The position numbers were made by a program, and so were the translations under genes. Below the pieces are notes generated by a model. That model was not told where the DNA came from. It searched no databases and saw only the letters and a list, made by a program, of their open reading frames with translations. From Myrica gale (taxonomy: Eukaryota; Streptophyta; Magnoliopsida; Fagales; Myricaceae), in assembly GCA_963930655.1 (NCBI GenBank), contig OZ005618.1, positions 6,532,001 through 6,596,000 of the forward strand: a DNA stretch of 64,000 nucleotides. Reading direction: 5' to 3'. The stretch's first letter is position 1, and every line of letters begins with the position of its first letter. Shown here one piece after another: positions 46,496-59,849 of this stretch.

Positions 46496-47925
46496 TCACC
46501 ATAGATGCCTGAAATAGAAATTGAAAAGAAAATTAAAAACTCCAATTCCTTTTACATAGATTATAAGTGAAGTACATTAGATTACTTTCAGAGGCAGGAA
46601 GAGAGAGAGAGATTTAAAATGCTTCAATTTCGAGAATCAATATTAGGCACTCAATTAGAACGATGAGGTGTAGTGGACTGGTTGTAAGTGTACTAGAATA
46701 CCGATGGTTCATAACCAGATCATACTTCATTGATCGAGCAAAATGGAGGATGTAGATTTTCTATCTCATTTCAATGGTGTAACAAAGGAAGTTTAAAAAC
46801 TCCAAACTCCATCTCTTTCAAACAGTTTGCTGGTTATGTCCCAAACTGATATATTTGGTGCCCCTACTTGTTCAACAGCATGTGAAAGTTGTGATTCCAC
46901 AATCACGTATCCACAATAAACAATTACATGGCCAAGAACTTATGAAACAGTAAAATGGTACATAAGGCACCACTTCAAGAAAGGCACCATAGATAAAAAC
47001 AAGTTCTTAGGTTACCTCTTGCAGAACTCAGCTACATATCGTGACCCATTGTACAGAACAAACCACATCAACACGATTACCATTGTATCTTGAGAAATTT
47101 AGGAAATCACAAGTGAACAAACACGCCAACATACAAAGAGGAAAGAAAAATGATGAAATGCTGGGAGATAAAACCAATTTGACTCTTTTTTGTGTCTCAG
47201 CCTTAAAAAAAAAAAAAGGTATATCAAGCCTGTAGTTGGTTCTTAAAAAAAAAACATAAGTCAGATTCTTGCCCCATAACGAATCATACTACGGTTTAGC
47301 TAATAGTTGGTTCCAAAACATCAGAGTAGCATGTAGACCAATAAAATCTTCATTGAATTGTAACATGTAGTAGAAAAACAAGGTATATCAAGCAGATCAG
47401 ATCCTTTCAGAGAAGGGTCCAACAGAGGATACTGAAGAGATAACGCTCCCACCAATCCAACATGTAGAGGCCAAAAGTTACATTGTAAAGATAGATCTTG
47501 CGCTGAACCCAGTTCATAGCTTTGATATCTGTAACAACAAGCATATTGCCGCAGTCAATCTAAGACAGAGATGAACAACCTTGAATCTACAACTAACAAA
47601 AGTCAAATTTATAAAAATTGAAAAGAAAAACACCTAACATTTGACACAAAGAGTTAAACTCAAAAGAAACCTATATGTAACTCTCAACACATGGGGTCAG
47701 CTTATTAGCCAACAAAACTTTTCCATTGAATGGCATAAAAACTCATGCACTTAGTCTTAAACCATGTATGTTTGTGAACTGGTTAGTTCTCTCTAAAGCA
47801 ATTCAACAATTCATCTATATCAGCAAAACGGGTCAACCCATAATGAATTAATAATCAAATCTATTAACGGTGAATGAAGAGCCATGGTCAGACTCAGGGT
47901 CAGGGCTAGGGTTCGTACCTGACAT
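46496..47925 (-). CDS. Serine palmitoyltransferase small subunit (ssSPT)
   Basis: ssSPT is a tiny ER membrane protein that binds the LCB1/LCB2 heterodimer and stimulates the first step of sphingolipid synthesis (serine plus palmitoyl-CoA). Four exons join in phase: 47925-47919, 47528-47433, 47088-47016 and 46508-46496. The product has MNWVQRKIYLYNVTFG, LDWWERYLFN, a hydrophobic helix MVIVLMWFVLYNG and the end CKRHLW; from the internal Met it is 56 residues, the usual size. All splice sites are GT-AG, and the last coding exon is only 13 bases. The first ATG of the predicted mRNA (47925) is in frame and would add MSDIKA, giving 62 residues. The alternative is that the first exon is non-coding and translation starts at 47517. 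No damage is seen. Confidence 0.9.
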
Positions 47926-48023
47926 GACTTCCTCCTCTTCGCCAGGCGATCTACAGACGATGTTTTCTCCCAACGACCTGAGTTTAACTTCGTCTCCAGG
48001 TATACGCACGCCGGCACGTCGTC

Positions 48024-48035
48024 GTTTTTATAAAG
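48024..48035 (-). promoter_or_regulatory. TATA box of the ssSPT gene
   Basis: CTTTATAAAAAC on the minus strand lies about 100 bases upstream of the ATG at 47925. No other ATG occurs between the expected transcription start and 47925, so that ATG would be the first in the mRNA. Confidence 0.6.
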
Positions 48036-48464
48036 AGGGATTATACCGACTACCGAGGTCCGGGGGCCATTTAAGCTGTCAAGTCGAGAGAAGTTCGACG
48101 TAACACCAAGTGCCCGACACAATAAAATATTGCTGGTGTTTTATCGTATTTGGATTTTTTGGGCTCCCATTATTCTCTCTCTCTCTATGTCTCATTTCCT
48201 GAGCTCAACAGAACATACAGCTTTGTTTCTTATTGAGGTTTCTGTACTGGGCTTTAAAGCCATGTCCACTAAAAACGTAAGGGGCTAAGTTGGCCGTTTC
48301 ACCTGGCCTAACTGGGCCTGATCTTGAGGTCCAATGACCTAGCAATCTAAATCGGGCTGGATCTCAGCATCAAAGAATGTCCAAAAGATCAACAATTTTG
48401 AAAGAGAAAAAAAAAAAAGTTAACTATACTTCCCATCCAAGTGGTTTTTTGACATTTTACAGAT

Positions 48465-48555
48465 TACCGATAATGGGAGTGTTGGTGCTCGAACTTGGGA
48501 CATGTTAGAACCCAAGCCGAAGCCTTACCACCATACAAAACCCTTGAGGGTAATT
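48465..48555 (-). mobile_element. Possible tRNA-derived SINE fragment
   Basis: On the minus strand TGGTGGTAAGGCTTCGG resembles a Pol III A box and AAGTTCGAGCACC resembles a B box about 35 bases later. No clear A-tail or target duplication was found, so this may be a decayed SINE or a chance match. Confidence 0.4.
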
Positions 48556-49039
48556 TTTGACATATTACACTCCGTTAATTAAATTTTACTCACTTAATTC
48601 TGAGTTTTTTTAATTTGAACTGACGTTTATTTATCTATTAAAATGAATAGAAATTTCAATCACGAATTATGCATGTGATTCACTTGCTATTTTGTCTTCG
48701 ATATTTAAAAATGATTAATTACACTTTTACACTTATATGATTTAAGAGATCTTACACTATGCACTCCCTCTAAATAATGTCCAGAGTGTTGCTTGACAGC
48801 CAAAACGGCCAATCCTATTGATAAGCCAAACATCAAATATCCTAGAATCAATTTCTAAATTTTAATCTCAATTATTATATAAAATTATTATGATACTCTG
48901 GTCTGTATAGATTGTGGTGTTTTGTATATTCTATTTTATTTTAATACCGAGAAAAATTAACGAAAAATGATAAAAAAAAAAATATTGTGCATATCCAAGT
49001 TAGAAGTTCCTCGACACATCAAAACCAAAAAGGGACATG
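48556..49039. other. AT-rich spacer
   Basis: No gene or clear repeat is recognised here. Confidence 0.5.
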
Positions 49040-49720
49040 AATTTTTTGAGATTTGTAGCAAGTACATGGTTGGGTACTAGAACCGATAGAATTGGAATAA
49101 CCAATTTCATGATGGTTTCGGTACCAAGCAGAACTCCTTTTTCACTTCCGGTTTCGTTTTAGAATATACTATATTTGGAATCGAAAATTCAGGAATAAAA
49201 AATCAGAAATTCTGGTTCTAATAATTTGGCCTTTTCCGCCAAATTATATATGGGCCGAACACTATTTTTAGGCATTTTCAATTTGTTTTTTGTCAAATTG
49301 GGCTTATTAATTAAAATTTAAGCTCTTTCATTTTGAGTATGTTCTATTCATCATGAATTAGCCATGTGGTACAATATTATTTAATTTTTCCTATGTGAAA
49401 TAACAAGATTAAAATACACATTCATCCAACATGCATGTAATCTTGTTACTTATAATTTTTATCAACAACAAATAAATTTTTAGCCATACTAAGTTATTTT
49501 TTTTAATAAAGACTCAAACTTTTTTTTCCAAAAATATCCGGAACTGGAATTTCAGAAAATTTCCCTGAATTTTTCGATTCTGAATTTGGAAAAAAAAATA
49601 ATTAGATTCCGATATTAACCAGGGCTCAAGAGGAACGATCTTGTCTTCATGCGGAACCCGAATTCAAGTACATGGACCGGTAATTCCAGTTTCCACCCGA
49701 ATTTTTCCACACCCTTAAGC
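49040..49720. repeat. hAT-like non-autonomous remnant
   Basis: The right side, reversed, begins TAAGGGTGTGGAAAAATTCG and is followed by many GGAATT/AATTCC-type motifs on both strands, as in hAT subterminal regions. The left part has similar motifs (GATAGAATTGGAATAACC). The ends and target duplication could not be fixed. Confidence 0.4.
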
Positions 49721-50044
49721 AAGTAGATTTTTTTTTCTAAGCAAGCAAGTAGATTAATCTAAGGATGATAATATATTTTTTGTTCCAAGGAAATGATAAT
49801 AGGGGCTACTCCTTTCTCTAAGGGTTCATATAAGGCTATTATTTTTCCACTATGCATTGAAAATTGATTAGGGTATTCTTTAAATTTGTTATTCAAATTA
49901 GAGAAAAAAATACAACATGTATTAAATGATATAGAATCCACATAAAAAATAATTAATGTAGACAATATTAAAAGTTGTGGTATCTTCATGGGAGTCTCTC
50001 TTTTAATGAGATCATTCTGTTTTTCTTTTTTCTTTTTCGCCTGA

Positions 50045-50285
50045 GCAAACAAATCACCACCCGACTACAAAGAAGGGCCAAGCAGATCAGAAGGCAGGGA
50101 CTCAACAGGAATAGAGCCCATACGATCATTGAAAGAACATCTCGCAATAGAATGAGCAATGCAATTACCCTCCCGAGACACCCGCTGTAAATTAAGATCA
50201 CAGAGTAAGAGCAGCCAAACGATGACGAAGGAATACAACATCCTCTTCAATAATCCAACCAGAGACAGCAATGCAATCCTTATGG
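50045..50285 (-). mobile_element. LINE fragment, RNase H-like C-terminus
   Basis: The minus-strand frame contains LNLQRVSREGNCIAHSIARC, matching the conserved end of the RNase H-like domain of plant LINEs (VxREGNxxAHxxAR). Only this short piece is recognisable. Confidence 0.65.
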
Positions 50286-53200
50286 ACTCTATTCAATTTT
50301 AATAATGCTAAAGAGAACGACCCCATTAAGTCCTCCAAGAAAGTTAAAAGGGGCTCGCCACTCACCATTCACATTGCATTAAAGAAGTTCAGAAATTCAC
50401 CACTCCTCTCGTCCAATATCCTAATCTGGCCACGCCAAATTAGCATCACGGCCAAATTATTATTATGTTTGGATTGATTTTGAGAACATTTTTGTTCTGA
50501 TGATTAAGAAAATTTGTTAATATATATATTTTTTAAGTGTTTGTGAAAATAGTGAGGTCTATAGAAATAATATTTGGAAATAGAAAGTTTTTGAAATTTA
50601 TTTACTTGAAATATGTGAAAATAAAAAAAATATGTTTGGAAAAAAGATTTTTATGAAAGGAGTTTTTATAAGTTTTTGTGTTATTTTTTTTTACCGAAAT
50701 TGAGGTCAATTATTAGATATAAAATTTTATTGAAGATTAAAAATATTATTTTATGTGAAAAAAATCATATTTGAATTGAAAAATATATTTTTTAAAAAAA
50801 ATATTTTTAAGACCATTAATCGCAGATTACCGATAAGGGTTTGAAAATGAGTGGAGTTCCTGTCAAAGACGGGTTGCTACACACGCTACTCCATCGTGTC
50901 GCCGCACGCCATGATAGAGGTTGGCACTATTAGACCATTATGAGGCCCTGAACTCCAATTAGTCTTTGTTCATAGTCATTCTATTGGAGCTTACCTACAA
51001 AAGTAAAATAAATTATTCTTGAAAAATCTATTGTTTCTCTTGAAATTATCAAATTTTTAGATATTAATATTAAAATATTAATTTTTAAAAAATATTATTC
51101 TCGGGATAGAAAATGTGAAGTATCCAATTATAGTAAAATTGGATAGTTTAATATATAAAATATTTAATATTGATAATCGAAAATTGTAATAAATCAAAAA
51201 TCTAGTAATTGATGAGTAAAAAATATATTTATCTTATTATTATTTTTACAGTGGAACACATTAACTAACCAGCATTATATATCAACCTTTTCCTCGTTTT
51301 TGTTGCCTGCAAATTTAAGCATTATCTGAAGAAAAAAACGAACCGTTGGTCTCATTTTCAATAGCTTCGCATTTCACACGCAACATATCTCACGGTCACT
51401 CACAATTATCGCGTCTCCTGCTGTTCACGTCATATTTGTCCTAATCAACATCGCGATAAGATAGTGCATGTGTGCTAGTTTGAGCTATGAGGCATTGGAT
51501 TTTTTTATTAGTTGAGGGTATAAAATATTTGAGATGCTTATAATTAGAGGATACAAATTATATTAGACTTTGAATTAAAACGAAGAATCCGAGTTTTAAG
51601 AGTCGATGGGCTCTCTCTTATTTTTGTCACTTTCATACTGCAGTATCTTCCCTTTTAGTAGGTTGGTCCATGGCCTAAGATAGGGCTGGATTTAGGTGTG
51701 GGTGTGGTCTATATCTACCATTTTGGACTTGTTCAAAGCTTATGGGTTACTCATAATCTAATTAATTCTAATTCAGCAGAGAAATGGTACTGACAGAAGA
51801 TTGCAGGACATCTGGTGGTAGCTTACAAATGGCTGAGGTTTGTTGGAAACAGCAAAGTCAACAATAGGCTTTCCCTGCCATAATTATTAAGGAGACCTGA
51901 CTATATTATAGCATATTATTGCTTGTATATATGAACCACGTGTCGACATTGAGATATTTTAACATAATTTAGAACTATAATTGTGGGTAATTAATTAGAC
52001 TACAATCTTGAGAATATATCGTTTCTGCTAAACCCAATAAATTTAGGAATAAGAAAAGCAAAACTTAGAAGTAAACATATATGCATATGTAAAACATGCC
52101 TAGCTATTTAAGGCTAGATCTAGATCTATGTACGTATAACTTAAGCGCACCGGCCAATTATGAATTATTTTTCTGGATTAATCAATTAATTTGCTCTGTA
52201 CATGATCACATGCAGAATGGAAGCAAATTAATAATGCGAAAAGAAACATATAAACCAAATTAATTGCATAATTAAAGACTTTGAAGCCGCGCGCCCAATT
52301 ATGATTACAAATCCAGAGTATTGTTTCACAGAACAAATTAATTAGAGTCGGTAGGCCAGAATTGAAGGCTTACATAATCGCATCACCCATATGATCTAAT
52401 CAACTGTACTGGCTAGCTAGCTTAATTAGTGAGATTCGATATATGTTTTCCACGTATGCCTTCCTTCATAAATTAAATACAAAGACGATCTTCTATTTAT
52501 TTTCAAAATCTCAACGAAAACGAACGTGCCCAGATCATCAAGAAAAAACCATCCATGTGCATGTGATCGTTTCTTATAGTACTTTTATCAAAAAGTTCAT
52601 CTGTAGAATTAGGTGTGCAGGATGGCACCGTCTGGGGTGTATCTTTTGGAGTACTTTCGGGCGTGAAACAAGTTTTCTAGGGAAAAAATTCTTCTCACTT
52701 TTCTATTCAACAATCTTCAACCGATAAATTCCCTCCAAAAGAAGGCTCCAATAATTGAGGAGGAAAGATTAGCTGTACATAATTAGCTAGCCTGCAGTGA
52801 CTGTCTTCAGTGAATGCGTGATCAGTGATGAAATAGTACAAATGGAAAAAATGTGTCCCATAGAAACAAATATACATCTTCGAAGATCAGTACAATGTAT
52901 GCATGCATCCACGTTGATACCTACCCTAGCTACCCCGAGCCCCGTGAGTAACACGAATGATTCGACAAATCAGAATGGTACCTTTTTTTTTCTTCTAAGT
53001 AAATCGGAATGGTATGTGGTAATTAGTCTATGATAAAATATACCTTCATATTCTGTCAGAAGAAGGGGCCGGGGACAACGTCTGCAATGAATGTGTGATC
53101 AGCTGATCTAGTGACCCTCGTGTTTCAGCAAACAGTACTACTAGCATAATTTCACGCTCAAAAACAAAAAAAGTAGCTCCATAATTTTGTACTCATGATA

Positions 53201-55500
53201 TGTTTCGCCGCTGTCTTGCTTAGCAAAACTAACACATAAAAGATATAGATGTCTGAAGATGCAGTCCGGCCAATCAGCATGTGCCATCTCAGGTCCTACT
53301 ACTTTGTCTACAACTATGGACAAGATAAGGCCTTTAATTCTCTCGATTCCCTAGCTAGCAGATCGAAGCTGATGGGTCAGGGTTCTTCTCGCCTGCAAAT
53401 TATCTTGAATTTTCTTTTCCTCCTGGTCATGAGTTTTTAATCTTATCTTTGTGACTTCCATGTACTGATCATTTTGTGTCGAATCGTTATCTGATTCACG
53501 TGTAGGGAATCTACAGATTATCAAAGTGCTTGTTAAACCATTCGTTTCCAGCTCTCTCTCGTTAGGTTATAGCTCAATTATTTTGATAGAAAGGCAAATG
53601 CAAGCGTTGGATTGGTCTCATGTCGTGAGCATGGAGTGATGTGAAAACCTATGTCAGTTTATTATATTGAGAAGAAGATCCATATATATAGCTTATGAAA
53701 CATGATGTGAAATATATTCTTTTTTAATTACTCAACAAACCTTTTAGTTTAATTAATATATTTCTAAGTGCCCCCAATAAACCATTATGCTCGACCCATG
53801 CGACCACCATGCATGCACCTCTCAGCAATATCCTGAACCTTCGAAGAATTTTATCGTATATACTGCAACGTCGTTTTTTTGTATTCTGCAGGTCGCTGTA
53901 TCTCCTAGTCCTAGTTACCAGATATATAAAATAGCAGATAAATATTTTAGTACTTGCAGAGTCTGCTTTTTCCGGCATTTTGATCACTACAGAGGTCACA
54001 TTCCAAGCACATGACTCTCCAGTATGCCAAAAGTCGAAGACGAGGTGCCAAAACCGAAGCCGTTCGTGTAAAAAAGCTTTTGGGTACCTCGTAAAGCTCT
54101 TCATCAGGTGGGAAAATATAAGAGAAACATCGATCGTTTTAGTTTGATAGCATCAATTTCCCCTTAAAAATATCAGTGAAAGTATAAAAGTATTAAGAGT
54201 ACTGGCTGATCAGTTTAACGAAAAGGTGTTTGCATATTAAGAAAGAGTAATTAATCCTGCTGATCATCTATGAACATCGATCAATAAGGCTCTATGTGCC
54301 ATCTAAAAGCCGCAGAAGTTGAACATGTACTACTACAGGACGCCCCTCTTGTTTTCTGTTAATTTCCATATTTTTTTCGTCAGTCTCTTTCATCTGAAGT
54401 CACAGAAAACGAATTTTTTCGGTACCACCACAAGGAGTACGTTCAACAGATTTTATCGGAAAGAGTAAACTATAAAACATTAGCTTTCGATGAGCAGTAG
54501 TCTTAATTAAGAGGTGATGGAGACGGAAACAGATTGCCCTTTTTTTGTTTTTGTGGTTCAATAATTTGTGAATTTGCATGTATATCAGTGGCTCAATAAT
54601 TGGTGATAGAGATCGTAACCCATAATATTGGTGATTTTGGTACTGACATTGTTTAGGAAATTAGATGGTATTTAGGTGTAAAATTTTTGGCATAGTAAAA
54701 TAATTATTAAATAATCTTTATTTTCTATCAAACTATATTTTTTATTATAATAAATATAAAAATTCATTCAAATCACTAAATAATGGTCACATTTAACAAA
54801 ATCGTTGCATTTATAAAAAAAATGGGCACTTCAATATCTAAATTTCATGGTCCATATCTCTCCTATATACCCATTTTTCTTATCTGTAAAATGCACATCA
54901 AATCTAATTTTAGAATTAAGGCACCAAACTCTAGGATAAGCCGAGTATTAATCCACAAAGAAGGATAACAATATATCAGAATATTAATTTTTTTTTCTCT
55001 CTCGTCAATGTTTTTTGGATGAGTTTTATTATTATTATTTGGAAATGTCAAGATTTTAGCCCATTTCTGTGAAGTCCCCACAGATTATCTTTCCAAAACT
55101 GATGACCATGTAAGCTTGTATTAAAAGTAACATCTTCTAACTTCTATGTAATCAATCACTAATCATGTTGTTTCATTAAAAAAAGAACTTTGAAAAAAAA
55201 GCTCTTGTAAAGTCTTATATATTGTTTTTTCCCAACTTGCATGGGCCAAAAGTCGTATATCGAAGCCACGTCACAAGCCTGACTAAAATCTGAGGCCCCA
55301 CCATCCGAGTTACGGACACGTAGATGGTTGAAAATCTCGTGGAACCTGGAAACCCATTTGTTTAAAATAATCATGACGGTTACGGTCAGATTTAAAAGAG
55401 AAGTGAGGACTCAGCAGGTAAGACTTTCCAAACGGATAAACTTCAGCATGAAGACCACTTCCGAAAATTGAAAGGAAAAAAAGAAGAAGAAAAGAAAACG
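50286..55500. other. Long spacer, no gene recognised
   Basis: Over 5 kb of AT-rich sequence lacks a recognisable gene. Noted items are an AT-rich block at 50480-50820 resembling MITE arms, and two loosely similar stretches at about 52800-52835 and 53080-53105 that share GAATG and GTGATCAG. The frames at 53724-54104 (minus, 126 codons) and 52443-52727 (plus) match no family I know. The right end is the distal promoter of the asparagine synthetase gene. Confidence 0.45.
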
Positions 55501-55527
55501 CACGGCAAACAGCGTATCACTGCACAA

Positions 55528-55533
55528 CACGTG
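55528..55533. promoter_or_regulatory. G-box/ABRE-like element (CACGTG) of the ASN gene
   Basis: ACACGTGG lies about 325 bases upstream of the start codon and about 115 bases upstream of the TATA box. G-boxes bind bZIP factors; asparagine synthetase genes of the ASN1 type are known bZIP targets induced by darkness and sugar starvation. Further ACGT cores occur near 55267, 55318 and 55655. Confidence 0.6.
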
Positions 55534-55645
55534 GGTTGAGGGATGGATAGTATGGGCAGTGGCCCCGGAGGAAACTCCTAAACCAATGGAGGAGAGAAGG
55601 GCGAAACGGTGTCGTATTTATCCATGCCTTTCCGAGCTCCTGCGC

Positions 55646-55653
55646 TATAAATA
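55646..55653 (+). promoter_or_regulatory. TATA box of the ASN gene
   Basis: GCTATAAATAGAC is a near-consensus plant TATA box about 205 bases upstream of the start codon, giving a leader of roughly 170 bases. Confidence 0.75.
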
Positions 55654-55854
55654 GACGTGGCCTGCGATGCGATGAACTTACGCCTCCAACCATAATACGT
55701 GGTGTTTCCTCCCTATACCAGCTTTCTTTCTTTTTGGTCGTTTCCGAATATTGTTTGTCTTCACATTTGGGCGGTGAAAGAAGGCAGACTGACTCTCTTC
55801 CATTTTCTCTATTAGTAGAATCCTGTACTCGGTTCTTGTACTCTTTGGATCAAA

Positions 55855-58800
55855 ATGTGTGGAATACTCGCTGTTCTTGGTTGCTCTGATGACTCTCAGG
55901 CCAAAAGGGTCCGCGTCCTTGAGGTTTCCCGCAGGCAATTTATATTCCTCCACGCTCTCTCTCTCTCTCGTTTTTATTTTCCTATGTTGAAATGTAAAGA
56001 GTCCCACATTGCTTAGCAATTCCTAGTTTTCCCTTTTGGGTCGTTGTTCTAGTCGCTTTTAATTTCCTTATCCCATTTCTACTTTGGTTCTTATGATCAG
56101 ATAAGAAAGATAGGACGGTAGAAAAGTTGTTCGTTTTTCCAACTTCCTTCGAGGTTTAGCAATCCAAAGAAAAATGTGAACTTTATTTGCATGTGAAAGT
56201 TATTACCATTTTCATTCTTTGACGCAGGTTTTTGTTTGCTCTTGAGTAGTCATTCTTTCTCCGTAGCAGCTTTTACATGATTCCTTATGATATTTTCAAT
56301 TCCAGTGCATCGATTATATTGTGTTAAACTTTTGTATTTAAGGGCGAAAAGTTCTCCAGTTATTACATAAATTCCAAGATGTAGATAAAGTGTTGGCGTT
56401 ACAATTCCTACTGAATGACTTACTGTAGTGTGGGGCTGTTGGTCCCCCTCCCTTACTTTATCGTATGACAGAGTTTGATAAATAGGAGGAAGTTTAAAGG
56501 AGCAAATCTTCCATTCCGTTAACGTTGGTGTTATATGGGGCCGGGACCCTTGTGCATAAAATGAAAAATGAAAGAATTTGGAGGATAAGTAAGATTAATA
56601 TATTGTAAGATAAAGGATTTATCGTGTCAGTCATGTGGGACGTGGGCCCATCTCACTGTACTTTGATTGGACTCGGATAAAAATGGTTTGCCCTGTACTA
56701 GGAACCGGAACCTGGAACTTCAATTTTAAATGGTATCCATTTTGCATGTTAACAGGCTGAAGCACCGTGGTCCAGACTGGAGTGGGATCTACCAACATGG
56801 AGATTGTTATCTGGCTCATCAGCGGCTAGCCATTATTGATCCCGCTTCTGGTGATCAACCTCTGTACAACGAGGACAAGTCAATTGTTGTCACGGTAGGA
56901 CATGTTCCTAAAAGATTTATGACACTGATATTCAATCATTTAACTTGTTTCCAACATTCATTTTCAAAAGCTTCAGGATTTGTTGCCATTTATAACGAGG
57001 AGGCGAAAGTAGTAAAATTATTGATATGCAATTAGATTATTGATTATTCTGTTTTTTTTTCCTGACGTTTTGTCGAAAATTGCCAAATCGATTGAAAAAA
57101 TTTCGCTGAACATCAGGTGAATGGAGAAATTTACAACCATGAAGATCTGAGGAAGAGTCTTCCGAATCACAAGTTTCGAACCGGCAGCGACTGTGATGTC
57201 ATTGCCCACCTGGTGGGTAATCCTTATCAGCATATCTTTGTTACTAATTTGTATAAAAACTTTGATCATATGAAAGAAAGATGTAATAGCCTTCCTTAAT
57301 CTCTCTGTAGTACGAGGAGCATGGAGAGGACTTTGTGGACATGTTGGACGGAATGTTCTCTTTTGTGCTACTGGATACCCGTGACAACAGCTTCATTGTT
57401 GCCCGTGATGCTATTGGCATCACTTCCCTCTATATTGGCTGGGGCCAGGATGGTAATGTTTCCAGAATCCTGCTTTTGAGTGCAACCACGACTGTATATG
57501 TTCTGTCTATGATTTCCAATTCAACATGGTGCTAGTAACTTAAACCATACAATTTTAATTCAGGCTCGATTTGGATATCGTCGGAAATTAAAGGATTAAA
57601 CGATGACTGCGAACATTTCGAGTCCTTTCCTCCTGGTCACTTGTACTCCAGCAAAAATGGTGGCCTGAGGCTATGGTATAACCCCCCTTGGTTCTCAGAG
57701 GCTGTTCCATCAACCCCATATGATCCACTTGTGCTGAGACGCGCTTTTGAAAATGTGAGGTTCATGAATTCTAGTCCGAGAGGGGAAACTCCCAGTACTT
57801 TAATAAGACTTTGGTTGTTGTCAAAGTTAATCCCACTTTCATAAAAATGTTATCCGCCAATGCTTACTTTACTTCGGGATGGGAGTCGCTTGAAGCCTGA
57901 CCAGTGGGATCCAGATTTATTTACCATAAAAGATGAAGGGAAATTTCTGTGACTTTGGCTCATATGCCGACTTTATTATGTGCAGGCTGTGATCAAAAGG
58001 CTGATGACCGATGTGCCTTTCGGTGTTTTACTGTCCGGAGGCCTTGATTCGTCATTGGTTGCCTCTATCACGGCTCGCCACTTGGCTGGGACAAAGGCTG
58101 CCAAGCAATGGGGAGCACAGCTCCACTCATTTTGTGTGGGCTTAGAGGTGATTTTTAAATTTTATGATTACCAATATTCATATTGAGGCTTCTTTTAGTC
58201 TCAAACCAATCTTTCTGCTAAGCAGGGCTCACCAGATCTGAAGGCTGGAAAAGAAGTTGCAGATTATTTAGGCACAGTTCATCATGAATTTCACTTCACT
58301 GTTCAGGTATTTATACAAAATTTGCACTTTAAGCTTCACAAATTAGGCCTTCCTTTCATGAGTATCCAAAAACATAAAGCGTCTGCCTTTGTATTGTGAC
58401 AGGACGGCATTGATGCCATAGAAGAAGTTATCTACCATATCGAAACATATGATGTTACGACAATTAGAGCAAGCACCCCTATGTTTCTTATGGCACGTAA
58501 AATCAAATCACTAGGAGTGAAGATGGTGATTTCCGGTGAAGGGTCTGATGAGATTTTTGGTGGGTATCTGTACTTCCACAAGGCACCCAACAAGGAAGAG
58601 TTCCACCGGGAAACATGCCGAAAGGTCCTATTATCTCTTCCTACACCTAGGTTGCTGATATTTGAGCTGGTATCGTGAGAGAACAGAGGTGATATGTAAA
58701 GTTCTGTCCTTGTATGCAGATTAAGGCGCTCCATCAGTATGATTGCCTTAGGGCTAATAAATCAACATCTGCATGGGGTTTGGAGGCGCGAGTCCCCTTC

Positions 58801-59849
58801 TTAGACAAAGAATTCATCAATGTGGCCATGGATATTGATCCCGAGTGGAAACTGGTGCGTGAATCGACATTGGAAAAATGGTGTTTGCTTAGTTATTATA
58901 TTGTCACCCGAAAAATTCCCGAAATTTGGCAAGTGGGTTTCACATGTTTTCAATCCATTACAGATAAAAAGAGACGAAGGTCGCATTGAGAAATGGGTTT
59001 TGAGGAAGGCATTCGATGATAAGGAGCATCCCTATCTGCCTAAGGTACTTAATAAATCTCTCCATCAACAATCTAAATGGTAACATCATAACTTACATCT
59101 CCTCTATCGACTCCCTGCAGCACATTCTGTACAGACAGAAAGAGCAGTTCAGTGATGGAGTTGGCTATAGCTGGATTGATGGCCTGAAAGCCCATGCTTC
59201 TCAGCATGTAATTATCTGTATAACCTGCTCTGTTTTTTGTTCTTTAATATATATTTTATTTTATCTTTCCTAATGTTCTAAATCTCTTGGCATTTGGCAA
59301 CTTTACCCCAATCAAAAGTTAATTTTCCATTGTAATCTCAATGGTGATATATACTGCCAAGGCTAATGGTTTGTGTCAACTAATAACCTCAGGTCACAGA
59401 CAAGATGATGCTTAATGCTGCACGCATTTTCCCACATAACACTCCCAGTACCAAAGAAGCCTACTACTACAGAACAATTTTTGAAAGATTCTTCCCACAG
59501 GTGATTAAATCCAAAGATTCTTCCCACATCGGTCATCTATATATGTCGATGACTTGGAAAACTAACTTGGATATGCATCCCTTCCTTTACTTCTTTGGTC
59601 TTGCAGAACTCAGCCAGGCTGAGTGTCCCAGGTGGAGCAAGTGTAGCCTGTAGCACTGCCACAGCTGTTGCGTGGGATGCTTCATGGTCGAACAATCTTG
59701 ATCCTTCTGGCAGGGCTGCTCTAGGAGTCCATCTTTCTGCTTATGAAAAGCAGATGCCCTCTGCCACCCCTGGCATAGCAGCAGAGATTATTGACAATGT
59801 TTCTCTGAAGATGGAAGTTAGTACTCCAGGAGTTGTAATCCAAAGCTAG
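55855..59849 (+). CDS. ASN1: Glutamine-dependent asparagine synthetase (ASN1 type)
   Basis: This cytosolic enzyme makes asparagine from aspartate, glutamine and ATP, storing and moving nitrogen. Thirteen exons join in phase to 588 residues: 55855-55934, 56756-56894, 57117-57212, 57311-57452, 57564-57754, 57986-58147, 58226-58306, 58403-58624, 58720-58854, 58964-59044, 59121-59207, 59393-59500, 59607-59849. The glutaminase domain starts MCGILAVLG with catalytic Cys2 and includes [10 protein letters not shown] and NGEIYNHE. The synthetase domain has the ATP loop SGGLDSS (233-239), [13 protein letters not shown] and [12 protein letters not shown]. The C-terminus has [11 protein letters not shown] and [12 protein letters not shown]. 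Intron 1 starts with GC (CGCAG|GCAATT); all others are GT-AG. No damage is seen. ASN1 type is inferred from the long C-terminal tail and overall similarity. Confidence 0.96.

Noticed and set aside
51786-51800. CTGACAGAAGA stretch considered as a miR156-like site
   Set aside because: Only about 10 bases match and no hairpin partner was found nearby.
53724-54104. 126-codon minus-strand frame in the 50-55 kb spacer
   Set aside because: No signal peptide, domain or family resemblance; composition is like the surrounding spacer.
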